This document shows, piece by piece, positions 25,493-32,502 of a DNA stretch of 64,000 nt. The position numbers and the translations under genes are program-made. The DNA is from Solirubrobacteraceae bacterium (GTDB lineage Bacteria; Actinomycetota; Thermoleophilia; Solirubrobacterales; Solirubrobacteraceae). Under the pieces are notes generated by a model. It was not told the origin of the DNA. It saw only the letters and a list, made by a program, of their open reading frames with translations, and did no database searches. The number at the start of each line of letters is the position of its first letter. Positions within the stretch are counted from its first letter, which is position 1. The DNA lies in the NCBI GenBank assembly GCA_023230855.1, contig JALNWQ010000009.1, positions 62,001-126,000 of the forward strand, in the 5' to 3' direction.

Positions 25493-25574
25493 AATGTCGA
25501 CGTCGCGTGGCGGGCGGTCGTCGAGGTCCGGCCCTGGTGGACCGGGTCGCGGCCGGCGCGCAAGACTGCCCGAC

Positions 25575-26546
25575 ATGAACGCCTCGCCGTCGCGGATCTT
25601 CGCCCCGGGCCTGCTCGCCGGACAGGTCGTCCTGCTGAGCGGCGGGGGCAGCGGACTGGGCCGCGCGGCGACGCTCGAGCTCGCCGCCCTGGGCGCCGAC
25701 GTCACGATCTGCGGACGCCGCGCCGAGCCGCTCCAGGAGACCGCGGCGCTGGCCGAGGAGGCGGCCCGGCGGCGCGGTGCGGACGCGGACGCGGCGGGGG
25801 GCGACGATCGGGGGGCGGCTGCCGGTGGCGCGGCGGCGGGCGACGGCCGCTCCGCCGCGGTGGGCACGGTCCACGCCGCGGTCTGCGACGTGCGCGAGGA
25901 GGACCAGGTGGACGCGCTCGTCGACGCCGTGCTGGAGCGGCACGGGCGGATCGACACGCTGGTGAACAACGCCGGCGGACAGTTCCTGGCCCCGGCCGAG
26001 ACGATCAGCCCGAAGGGGTTCCGGACCGTCATGCGGTTGAACGCCGAGAGCGCGTGGCTCATGTCGCACGCGGTCGCGACGAAGGCGATGATCCCCGACG
26101 GGGACGACGGCGCGCCGCGCGGCGGCAAGATCGTCAGCGTCACGCTGTCGCCGCACCACGGCCTGCCGGGGATGGCGCACAGCTCGGCGTCGCGGGCCGC
26201 GGTCGAGAACCTCATGCGGGTGCTGTCGATCGAGTGGGCGCGGTTCGGGATCCGGCTCAACGCGATCGCCGCCGGCCAGTTCGGCACCCGGACGTTCCTC
26301 ACGAAGTACCCGCGCGAGATGGTCGAGTCGGCCGCCGCGATGGTGCCGCTGCAACGGTTGGGGACCGAGGACGAGTTCGCGTGGCTCGTCGCGTTCCTCT
26401 GCTCGCCGGCGGGCGACTTCTTCAGCGGATCGGTCCTGACGATGGACGGGGCCCGCGACAACCACCTGGGCCCGTGGCCCGACGTCATCGGCAACGCGGA
26501 CGCCGACGGCAACCCGCTGCAGGAGGCGCGCCGGGCGAAGGGGTGA
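25575..26546 (+). CDS. SDR of the 2,4-dienoyl-CoA / trans-2-enoyl-CoA reductase (DECR/PECR) type
   Basis: A 323-residue SDR with cofactor motif LLSGGGSGLGRAATLE (residues about 19-34) and NNAGG in DTLVNNAGGQF. In place of the Y-x-x-x-K there is HSSASRAAVENLMRVLSIEW, the pattern of DECR/PECR proteins (HSGAARAGV in better-known relatives). These use a different Lys/Tyr/Asn set and reduce unsaturated acyl-CoAs. About 40 residues of Ala/Gly/Asp-rich low complexity (residues about 68-98) are inserted in the first helix-strand region. The C-terminal GSVLTMDGA is normal. A role in beta-oxidation of unsaturated or cyclic acyl chains fits the adjacent acyl-CoA synthetase. Confidence 0.82.
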   Translation: MNASPSRIFAPGLLAGQVVLLSGGGSGLGRAATLELAALGADVTICGRRAEPLQETAALAEEAARRRGADADAAGGDDRGAAAGGAAAGDGRSAAVGTVHAAVCDVREEDQVDALVDAVLERHGRIDTLVNNAGGQFLAPAETISPKGFRTVMRLNAESAWLMSHAVATKAMIPDGDDGAPRGGKIVSVTLSPHHGLPGMAHSSASRAAVENLMRVLSIEWARFGIRLNAIAAGQFGTRTFLTKYPREMVESAAAMVPLQRLGTEDEFAWLVAFLCSPAGDFFSGSVLTMDGARDNHLGPWPDVIGNADADGNPLQEARRAKG

Positions 26547-26607
26547 CGATCGCGGGGCGCGGCGACGGGACGGCCCGCCGGGCGGTGCGGCATGCTTTCG
26601 GGCTGTC

Positions 26608-27048
26608 ATGACGCATCCTGCCGCCGCGCAACTCGCCGTCGACGTCCGTGAGGCCGACGACGGCGGCGTGACCCTGACCGTCCGCGAGCTCCGCGACCGG
26701 TTCGGCCTGGCCCGGCTGACCCAGGCCGGCCGCGAGGCGATCGGCGGCGACCTGGAGGCCGCGGGCCTGCTCATCTCCCCCGCCCTGACCAACCGTGACG
26801 CCGCAGCGCTGACGTCCGAGGTCACGATCACCGCCGATCCCGAGTCGGACACCGAGATCGACGACGACGAGGTCGCACCCGAGGTGCCGCCCGCCAGCAG
26901 CCGCGGCCAGTTCCCGCCGCCGGGGCAGGCCGTTCCCGAGCCGTCGCGCGGCCTGGTGGCCACGGTCGCCCGCCCCGGGGTCCTGGTCGCCCTGGCGGCT
27001 CTCGTCGCGGCGCTCGTCCTGCTCGCGCGTCGCGGCCAGGATCGCTGA
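26608..27048 (+). CDS. Small tail-anchored protein of unknown function
   Basis: A 146-residue protein with a compact N-terminal alpha-beta part (LTVRELRDRFGLARLTQAGR, EAAGLLISPAL), an acidic and Pro-rich linker (residues about 75-112) and a single hydrophobic segment near the C-terminus (about 118-140, VARPGVLVALAALVAALVLL) followed by a basic end (ARRGQDR). The architecture is a tail-anchored or membrane-tethered cytoplasmic domain. I recall similar short proteins in related actinobacteria but know no function. It is the last gene before the accessory island. The 189 bp after it show nothing recognisable. Confidence 0.6.
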   Translation: MTHPAAAQLAVDVREADDGGVTLTVRELRDRFGLARLTQAGREAIGGDLEAAGLLISPALTNRDAAALTSEVTITADPESDTEIDDDEVAPEVPPASSRGQFPPPGQAVPEPSRGLVATVARPGVLVALAALVAALVLLARRGQDR

Positions 27049-27237
27049 GACACGACGGCGACCCGCCCCACGACCGGACGCAGGTGTGGGTGCGATGCAG
27101 AACAGCGTCGTGGCATGGGCAGAGGTCGGCAGGCGCGGTACGGATCTGACGGGGCGTGGCGAAGCGAGCCGCTCGAGCGCGGATCGCGCAGTCGGCAGCG
27201 CGAGGTGGGATGCCACCCGGGAGCGTGAGACCGGCGA

Positions 27238-27534
27238 TCAGGCCGCCCGAGGTGCGGTGACGTCCACCGTCACCTCACGGCCCGGAACGGCGACCGCCGC
27301 TCGGACCGCCGCGATGATCGCGGAGCCGTCCAGTCCGCACGCCGCGGCGCCTGCGCTCAGACGGTCCTCGTCGTCGGCACCACCCATGCCCACGAGCTCG
27401 ATCATCACGGGCGCATCGTCCCGAAGTCCGACGTACACGCCGTCGGCGACCTCGCGGACGACACCATGCCGAGCGTCGGCGACGAAGATCACCGCGACAG
27501 CACGGGCTCGAGGGTCGTAGGTCGCGCGCATCAC
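27238..27534 (-). CDS. DUF2283-type small protein (antitoxin-like)
   Basis: A 98-residue protein beginning MRATYDPRARAVAVIFVAD and continuing VVREVADGVYVGLRDDAPVM and IELVGMGG. This is the beta-rich DUF2283 pattern (YDPEADALYI ... VDDGVIVDYD ... IEI) with a C-terminal extension. The GTG start overlaps the stop of the upstream DUF4258 gene as GTGA, so the two are co-translated. DUF4258/DUF2283 pairs occur widely in mobile and accessory DNA and look like toxin-antitoxin modules, but I am not aware of a proven mechanism for this pair. Confidence 0.65.
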   Translation of the reverse strand: MMRATYDPRARAVAVIFVADARHGVVREVADGVYVGLRDDAPVMIELVGMGGADDEDRLSAGAAACGLDGSAIIAAVRAAVAVPGREVTVDVTAPRAA

Positions 27535-27743
27535 GCCAGCTCCATGACGGTGACGATCCGGTCGTGATCGTCCGTCTCGGTCACCACGACGATAGCGCGA
27601 CCGTCCAACGCGAATCCGTGGTGACTCGTCGATCCGTGGCGGTGCATCACACGACGATGGGCGGTCGCGAGGACCAGCTCGACATCGCGAAGCGCGATGC
27701 CGCGTTCGGCGAGGCGGTCGAGGGCATGATCAGTGAGGTCCAC
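27531..27743 (-). CDS. DUF4258-type small protein (toxin-like)
   Basis: A 70-residue protein, DLTDHALDRLAERGIALRDV then ELVLATAHRRVMHRHG and GRAIVVVTETDDHDRIVTVM. This is the RelE-like DUF4258 pattern (HA..R..ERGIS..DVE.VL ... GR.I.VV ... VITV). It precedes and overlaps the DUF2283 gene. The pair is the first element of the accessory island. The 216 bp upstream, before the secreted protein gene, show no clear promoter palindrome. Confidence 0.65.
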   Translation of the reverse strand: MDLTDHALDRLAERGIALRDVELVLATAHRRVMHRHGSTSHHGFALDGRAIVVVTETDDHDRIVTVMELA

Positions 27744-27959
27744 CGGCGCGACTCACCGCGAGCGCTGCGGTCTCGAAGACCGTCCCAGCCCGACCGGTGA
27801 CGCAACCAGGCCGAGAACGTGACGACTTCGTGCCGTCTCCGTCGAGGATCCGTGGCTCGAGGTCGCCGGCGCGGATCATCAGGCGCTCGCGCAGTCGGGC
27901 GCCCACCCGACCCGTACGCTGCGCGACGCCCGTTCGTTCCGATTCGCAGGAGCCGCCCC

Positions 27960-28394
27960 GTGTCCCGATCAACCGTCCTCGCCTCCGTCGCCGCCTTGGC
28001 GCTCGCCGTCCCGTCGATCGCGCTCGCCGCAACGCCCCGGGCGGGCACGTTCAAGGCGCCCAAGGGCCAGATCGTCCGCGGCTACGACCTGAAGTTCACC
28101 GTCGACCGCAAGGGCAACAGGATCAAGAACGTCGTCGCCCACGTGCTCGAGACCTGCGCGGGATCGTCGACGTCGCAGATCACCACCGTCGGTCCCGGCC
28201 TGACCTGGAAGGTCAAGGGCGGCAGGTTCAGCGGGCGCAAGAGGGAGACCGCCGAGGGCGTCACCGTCTACACCACGCTCAAGGGCCGCTTCACGAGTGC
28301 CACGACCGCCAAGGGCATCCTGCGCCAGGAGTCGATCGTCGCCGGATCGGTGTGCGACACCTACGAGCTGAAGTTCACCGCCAAGCGACGGTGA
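27960..28394 (+). CDS. Secreted protein of unknown function
   Basis: A 144-residue protein starting with GTG after CAGGAG at 7-bp spacing. Residues 1-23 are a signal peptide (SRSTVLASVAALALAVPSIA, then LAATP, cleavage after ALA). The mature part is small, basic and beta-rich with many Lys/Gly (GTFKAPKGQIVRGYDLKFTV, GGRFSGRKRETAEG) and two Cys, one near the middle and one near the end, that could form a disulfide. Its internal repeats (YDLKFTVDRKG and YELKFTAKRR) suggest a beta-sandwich. No enzyme motif is seen. Similar exported proteins of about 140 residues are frequent in Thermoleophilia (recollection, not checked). Confidence 0.7.
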   Translation: MSRSTVLASVAALALAVPSIALAATPRAGTFKAPKGQIVRGYDLKFTVDRKGNRIKNVVAHVLETCAGSSTSQITTVGPGLTWKVKGGRFSGRKRETAEGVTVYTTLKGRFTSATTAKGILRQESIVAGSVCDTYELKFTAKRR

Positions 28395-28402
28395 ACGGTG
28401 GT

Positions 28403-28417
28403 GCGGGGGCGCCCCGC
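28403..28417 (+). terminator. Short GC hairpin after the secreted-protein gene
   Basis: GCGGGG (28403-28408) and CCCCGC (28412-28417) pair around a 3-nt loop, 8 nt after the stop codon at 28394. The stem is compact and GC-rich, but no T-run follows. Confidence 0.35.
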
Positions 28418-28527
28418 GTCGCCGGTGGCCAGGATCTCGGGGTCGCGTGGCTCACCGTGCTCGTCCCGCGATGGTTGATGCCGGCCGGCGTCGGCCGCCG
28501 CCTGTTGCCCCCTCCCCCGCCTCCACC

Positions 28528-28763
28528 TCAGCTCGTCGCGGACCCCGATGCCCCGGCTGCCACGTCGGCCAGGAGGTCGCGCACCCCGAGCCACGAGCCC
28601 GCCCACCTTCTGCGCGAGGCTCGAATTGGACGGTGCCCAACGGGCCTCCGACGTGCGCCACGCCGCGTAGCGGTACTTCGACCACGTCGCCGGATCGGGC
28701 GACGCGGCAACGAACTCGCGAGGCCGCGACCGCGGCGACGAGCTCGTCCGGCGTCTCCCTCAT
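28528..28763 (-). pseudogene. Decayed small ORF with two apparent frameshifts
   Basis: Three overlapping frames read like pieces of one protein: RETPDELVAAVAASR from 28763, then REFVAASPDPATWSKYRYAA and WRTSEARWAPSNSSLAQKVG, then SWLGVRDLLADVAAGASG to a stop at 28528. One base missing near 28720 and one extra base near 28607 would join them. The joined middle part (W..YR...R....APS...L....GGSW) recalls homing-endonuclease-associated repeat segments, but this is weak. The flanks 28418-28527 and 28764-28835 show nothing recognisable. It may be a remnant gene or chance. Confidence 0.4.
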
Positions 28764-28835
28764 AGCCGCATCATCGTCGAGCGCGTCGACAGTGCCAACG
28801 CGAGTCGGTCATCGCCGGCCCGCCCTGGCGGGGCG

Positions 28836-30263
28836 TCACGCCTCGCGCGGCACCAGCCCGGCCTTGTGCAGCATCTCGATCAGCGACGGGCGCCGGCGAT
28901 GGTGCTCGTGGAGCAGGACGAGGTAGGTCTCGAACTCCAGGACGAGGTCCGCGGTGGTCGCCATACCGCGAGCCGACCGCAGGATCCGGATGGCGCGGGC
29001 GTAGTGCGGGCGACCGGTCTCGATCAGCGTGCGGTCGGCGACCTCCAAGTACACGCGCAGGGCGTGCATCGGCTCGGATGCCTCGCGCCGCTCCGCCAGC
29101 TGCAGCCAGGTCCGATCGTCGATCTGCTCGGCCGCCGCCACGGCGGCGTCCCACGCCTCGTCGTCGTCGCCGTCGGCGAGGAGCGCGTGGACGTACCCGC
29201 GGACGTCGCGGTCGCGCAGCGCTGCGCGTGCGCCGTCCCGCTCGACCGGCCAGGTGTCGAGCGTCTCGGCAGCGGCCTGCAGCTTGGCGTACGTCGACGA
29301 GGATGCGGCCCGCTCGTGGTGCGCCCGCCGTAGCCGCAACGCCTCCAGGGGCGCGCCGAGTCGCTCGTGGGTCGCGCACGCCAGGTCGACCAGGCGGTCG
29401 ATCTGCCACCCGTCGGCGTCGATCCCGCGGGACGTCCACTCCAGCACCAGGTCGGGGCGGTCGATCTCGTCCATCGCCTCCGCGACCGCCAGGTGCCGAC
29501 CCCCGTGGGCCAGGTCACCGCCGAGCAGGCGCACGATCGCGTCGACGTCGCGGTCGACGATCGCCAGCCGCTCGCGGAGGTACCGCACCGCGAACCGGTC
29601 CCTCCTGGTGCCGGCGCCGGCCACCACATCGCCATCGGCGGCGTCGGCGTCCGTGCCGGTGGCAGCGTCGACATCGGTGTCGCCACCTGCGGCGGTGTCG
29701 ACCGCCTCGCGGATCGCCCGCAGCCCACGCTCCCCGAGGGCGTCGGCGTAGCGGACGGGATCGGCGTAGAAGAAGTCCTGCGCATCCCCCAGGTCGAACT
29801 TGATGATCCAGCGGGCGAGCTTGCGCGGATCGACGACCCGGCCGTCGCAGGCACGGGCGTGGGCGTCGAGCAATTCGTGGGCCACGTCACCCATCTGCCC
29901 GCCGGAGTCGTCGGCGCGCAGGATCGCCTTGACGGTCCGGTCGATCGCCTTCTGGATCACGTCGACGAGCTCCGCCGACGGGGCGTCCGCCGCCAACGCC
30001 GTCAGCTCGGTGACGACCGGCCGCGCCTGCGCGGCCCACTCGTTGCTCTCTCGGTACCCCAGGAATCCCCGGACGCTGCGCAGGCCCTGCCGCGCCGCCA
30101 CCTTGACCGGTTCCAGGTCCCCGGACGCACGCGCGGCAGCCAGCCGCACCTCGTGCTCGACGTCGCGATGTCGATCGGCCGCGGCGATCAGGAGCTCCAC
30201 GACGCGCTCCTGCGCCAGCGCGGCCACGGTCTGGTCGATCGGCACGTCCTTGCGCTCGGCCAC
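28836..30263 (-). CDS. DUF6880-type helical-repeat protein
   Basis: A 475-residue, mostly alpha-helical protein with the block DLGDAQDFFYADPVRYADAL followed by GERGLRAIREAVD, characteristic of DUF6880 (often found C-terminal to or beside SWIM zinc-finger proteins). The C-terminal half has TPR-like helical pairs (LVLEWTSRGIDADGWQIDRL, ACATHERLGAPLEALRLRRA) and ends in MLHKAGLVPREA. An Asp/Ala-rich low-complexity insert is present at about residues 195-225. No SWIM domain is present here. The GTG at 30263 (VAERKDVPIDQTV) was chosen; the frame continues 73 codons upstream through plausible but Pro/Ser-rich residues, so a longer form is possible. Confidence 0.65.
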   Translation of the reverse strand: MAERKDVPIDQTVAALAQERVVELLIAAADRHRDVEHEVRLAAARASGDLEPVKVAARQGLRSVRGFLGYRESNEWAAQARPVVTELTALAADAPSAELVDVIQKAIDRTVKAILRADDSGGQMGDVAHELLDAHARACDGRVVDPRKLARWIIKFDLGDAQDFFYADPVRYADALGERGLRAIREAVDTAAGGDTDVDAATGTDADAADGDVVAGAGTRRDRFAVRYLRERLAIVDRDVDAIVRLLGGDLAHGGRHLAVAEAMDEIDRPDLVLEWTSRGIDADGWQIDRLVDLACATHERLGAPLEALRLRRAHHERAASSSTYAKLQAAAETLDTWPVERDGARAALRDRDVRGYVHALLADGDDDEAWDAAVAAAEQIDDRTWLQLAERREASEPMHALRVYLEVADRTLIETGRPHYARAIRILRSARGMATTADLVLEFETYLVLLHEHHRRRPSLIEMLHKAGLVPREA

Positions 30264-30603
30264 GGCCGAAGTCTCGCAGCGGCTGGGCGAACGGGCGCGC
30301 ACGGTGGCGCGACGGTGCGGAGGGTGGAGGACGTCATGGTTGTCGACGTTCGACGACGCGTAGGGGTCGTCCACGTTCGTTGACGGTCCTACGATGTCGG
30401 CGTTCGGTGACATCGCGTTGAGAGGCAGCGCCCGACCGTCGCCGTCGAACCGCATGTACGTGACGGCACCCGCTCGCGTCATCCACAGCTACGCTGCGCA
30501 GGCGATGACGCACGCACCACCTCCCTCCCGGTTCATGCCGGGGCGCCTGCGCTGACCTCCGGGTGACGCAGGCGCGCCGGTCCACCGCGACCGGGAGTCC
30601 ATC
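30264..30603. other. Intergenic region, 340 bp, divergent promoters likely
   Basis: The region lies between a minus-strand and a plus-strand gene and has several short AT-richer patches (30330-30420 and 30450-30500). The motif GTCGACGTTCGAC at about 30336 is an imperfect palindrome close to the DUF6880 start. An upstream in-frame extension of the DUF6880 gene could occupy part of it. I see no RNA gene or repeat. Confidence 0.3.
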
Positions 30604-30948
30604 GTGCCTCGCCACACCCATCCGCGTCCGCGCCGCAAGCACGGACGCGATCACATCCGCTTCCAGCGCGACCGCTGGGCCACCATCCGTTGGGGCCAGG
30701 CCGTCGGCCGCTACGGCACCGCCGACTGGGACAGGGCCGCCCCGCATCCCGAGGACGTCCGCCGCGACCCCGGCGCCCACCCCTTCTCGTGGCCGTTCAC
30801 GTTGCCGCGCAACGCCTTCACCCGCAACCCGTTCAACCGCTGCTCGTGCTGGATGTGCTCGCCGACCCGTGCGGAGCGCCGCAAGCAGCGCCGCGCCGAC
30901 ACGGCGCGGTGGCGGGCCGATGTGCGGCGGGACCTCGAGGAGGCATGA
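30604..30948 (+). CDS. Small basic protein with a CSCWMC motif
   Basis: A 114-residue, strongly basic protein (many Arg/His) starting with GTG. The core is NPFNRCSCWMCSPTRAERRK at about residues 75-94, a C-x-C-x-x-C cluster that could bind zinc. The first 25 residues (RHTHPRPRRKHGRDHIRFQR) are polybasic and the C-terminus is a charged helix. Short proteins with a CSCWMC core followed by arginines are widespread, and I recall them only as hypothetical. Nucleic-acid or ribosome association is a guess based on charge. A perfect 24-bp palindrome follows 29 bp after the stop. Confidence 0.6.
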   Translation: MPRHTHPRPRRKHGRDHIRFQRDRWATIRWGQAVGRYGTADWDRAAPHPEDVRRDPGAHPFSWPFTLPRNAFTRNPFNRCSCWMCSPTRAERRKQRRADTARWRADVRRDLEEA

Positions 30949-30977
30949 GCGGCGCGTGCGGGAAGGCCCTGGGTATC

Positions 30978-31001
30978 GCGTGAGGACCGCGGTCCTCACG
31001 C
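30978..31001. repeat. Perfect 24-bp palindrome (terminator or binding site)
   Basis: The half-site GCGTGAGGACCG (30978-30989) is followed immediately by its exact reverse complement CGGTCCTCACGC (30990-31001). There is no loop, so the RNA would lose a few pairs at the tip, leaving a strong stem. It sits 29 bp after the CSCWMC gene and about 205 bp from the convergent pseudogene end. It may be a bidirectional terminator or a dyad operator. The remaining bases of 30949-31206 contain no recognised gene. Confidence 0.5.
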
Positions 31002-31206
31002 ACCTTCGGGCGGGTCGATCAGCGCGGCGACACCCGCGCCAGCCGCGCTGCGGAGTCCGCGTCGGATTCTGTGGAGCGCCGCCGCGCGACCTGTTCAACC
31101 GGACGCGATCGGGACGTCAGGGCCGACACGGCGCCCCGCGCGTTCATCAGTCTCGCTCGCGGGCTTCGAACGCGACCGTGGGCAATCGCCCCGGATGGCG
31201 CGGGGA

Positions 31207-31876
31207 CTATGCCAGCTGCATGATCGCCTCAAGCCTCGGCAGAACGATCGCTGCCGCCCGAGCTTGACTCGCGGAGTCCCCGCGTAGTGCGCCATGGATC
31301 CCGTCCTCGAACCGAGGCGACGCCATGTGCCGCCGGATCTCATCCATGATGAAGGCCCGCACATCGGGGTCGGCCGACCTTACGTCATCCACCGCCTCGG
31401 CCCGGCCGTCGAGCATGGCCACGACGTCACCGAAGTCACGGCTCCCGAAGTAGTCGGACTTTCCGCGCGCACGAAACGCCTCGAGCTTCGTAGCCAGGAA
31501 CATCGCAGGGGCAATCACGGAGATCGAACGCCCTGACGGCAGGCGGTAGGTCGGCGGATCCCGCACCACCAAGGGATACCAGCGGCTCGCAAAGCCGAGG
31601 ACCGCCGAATCGGAAGGCATCGCGTCCAGCACCAGCGGCAGATGACGCCGCCTTCGATGCCTCGGCGAAGCCTCGGCGTCGTAGGGCGGACTCGAACGCG
31701 GCGAAGCGCCCTCGAGTTGCAACGTCCACGACCACGTCTACGTCGAGCGTTGGCCGTGGTGCCGGCGCAGCTGGATCGGTGATCCACACGCCGAGGGTCG
31801 CCCCGCCGACGAACACGACGTCGTCCACGAGGGGGCCGAGTGCGGTCGCCGCAGTCTCCAACGGACCATCGCTCAC
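31207..31876 (-). pseudogene. AbiEii-type nucleotidyltransferase, broken by two frameshifts
   Basis: The N-terminal frame from 31876 gives SDGPLETAATALGPLVDDVV, FVGGATLGVWITD and TLDVDVVVDVATRGRF, the nucleotidyltransferase GG..x..D.D region of AbiEii/type IV toxins. That frame is lost at FAE. A second frame supplies IEGGVICRW, and a third supplies LDAMPSDSAVLGFASRWYPL, APAMFLATKLEAFRARGKSD and YFGSRDFGDVVAMLDGRAEA to the stop at 31207. Adding one base near 31676 and one near 31650 restores a single frame of about 223 residues. The ATG overlaps the stop of the upstream regulator gene by 4 bp, so an intact AbiEi/AbiEii-like pair existed. Sequencing indels are the alternative explanation. Confidence 0.75.
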
Positions 31877-32385
31877 GCCCGTACCCCGCCGAACAGCCGC
31901 TCGCGGAGAAGGTCAGCCGCCACCCCGCGGACCCGTGCGTCACCCAGTCGCAACGCATCGACAAGCGTCAGCTGCTCGTAGAGCTCGGGCCGGGCGACCG
32001 CCAGCGCCCCAGCCACGTCGTGGAGCGGGTCGACGGCGAACCCTCGCGCGGTGCCTGTCGGCGAGGGCCACACGGGCACGCCATCCGTGACGGCGAGCGC
32101 ATCACTGAGCGGTGACGCACCCCAGGCCGTCGGGGTCCCACGTGTCTCGGCTCCGAGGTGCGCGGGGAACATGAACCGCGCGGCGTCGACGAACAGGCTC
32201 TCGGACTCCGACCGGTTCACCCGACGGGACGCCCCATCGAGCGCTGGCGTCGCCGCCAGCCGCTCGACCGCGCGCTGGACGCTGGCGGGGGGCAGGCCGA
32301 GCCCGCCCGCGACCGACCGCACCGTCCAGTCACGTCCAGGTCGGGACAGGAGGTCGAGCAGCACGATGAGGTCGACGCCTCGCAT
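31873..32385 (-). CDS. Winged-helix regulator/antitoxin of AbiEi type
   Basis: A 170-residue protein with an N-terminal winged helix (residues about 5-60: LIVLLDLLSRPGRDWTVRSV, GLPPASVQRAVERLAAT) and a C-terminal part (FPAHLGAETRGTPTAWGASP, LVDALRLGDARVRGVAADLL) that resembles the effector-neutralising or dimerisation region of MarR-like AbiEi antitoxins. It sits directly upstream of the disrupted nucleotidyltransferase with a 4-bp overlap. A perfect 18-bp palindrome 13 bp before its start is the expected autoregulatory operator. With its toxin partner broken, it may now be an orphan. Confidence 0.72.
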   Translation of the reverse strand: MRGVDLIVLLDLLSRPGRDWTVRSVAGGLGLPPASVQRAVERLAATPALDGASRRVNRSESESLFVDAARFMFPAHLGAETRGTPTAWGASPLSDALAVTDGVPVWPSPTGTARGFAVDPLHDVAGALAVARPELYEQLTLVDALRLGDARVRGVAADLLRERLFGGVRA

Positions 32386-32397
32386 GACCCCAGTGTC

Positions 32398-32415
32398 TCA
32401 CGTATCGATACGTGA
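32398..32415. promoter_or_regulatory. 18-bp perfect palindrome, putative operator of the AbiEi-like gene
   Basis: TCACGTATC (32398-32406) is followed directly by GATACGTGA (32407-32415), a perfect dyad ending 13 bp upstream of the regulator ATG on the minus strand. It is AT-richer than its surroundings. AbiEi-type antitoxins are known to bind inverted repeats and repress their own operon, so this is the natural candidate. It also lies about 88 bp upstream of the divergent ADP-ribosylglycohydrolase fusion gene and could affect it. Confidence 0.65.
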
Positions 32416-32502
32416 AACAACGTCGGCGTGAAGGCGCGGATTCGGCCGTGAAACGGACAGGCGCCTGTCAGGATCACCCCGTCCCCCACGGCCTGATCCC
32501 GG

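Noticed and set aside
27049..27237. Island integration site or tRNA gene
   Set aside because: No tRNA-like structure, integrase gene or matching direct repeat is visible in the window, so an attachment site cannot be supported.
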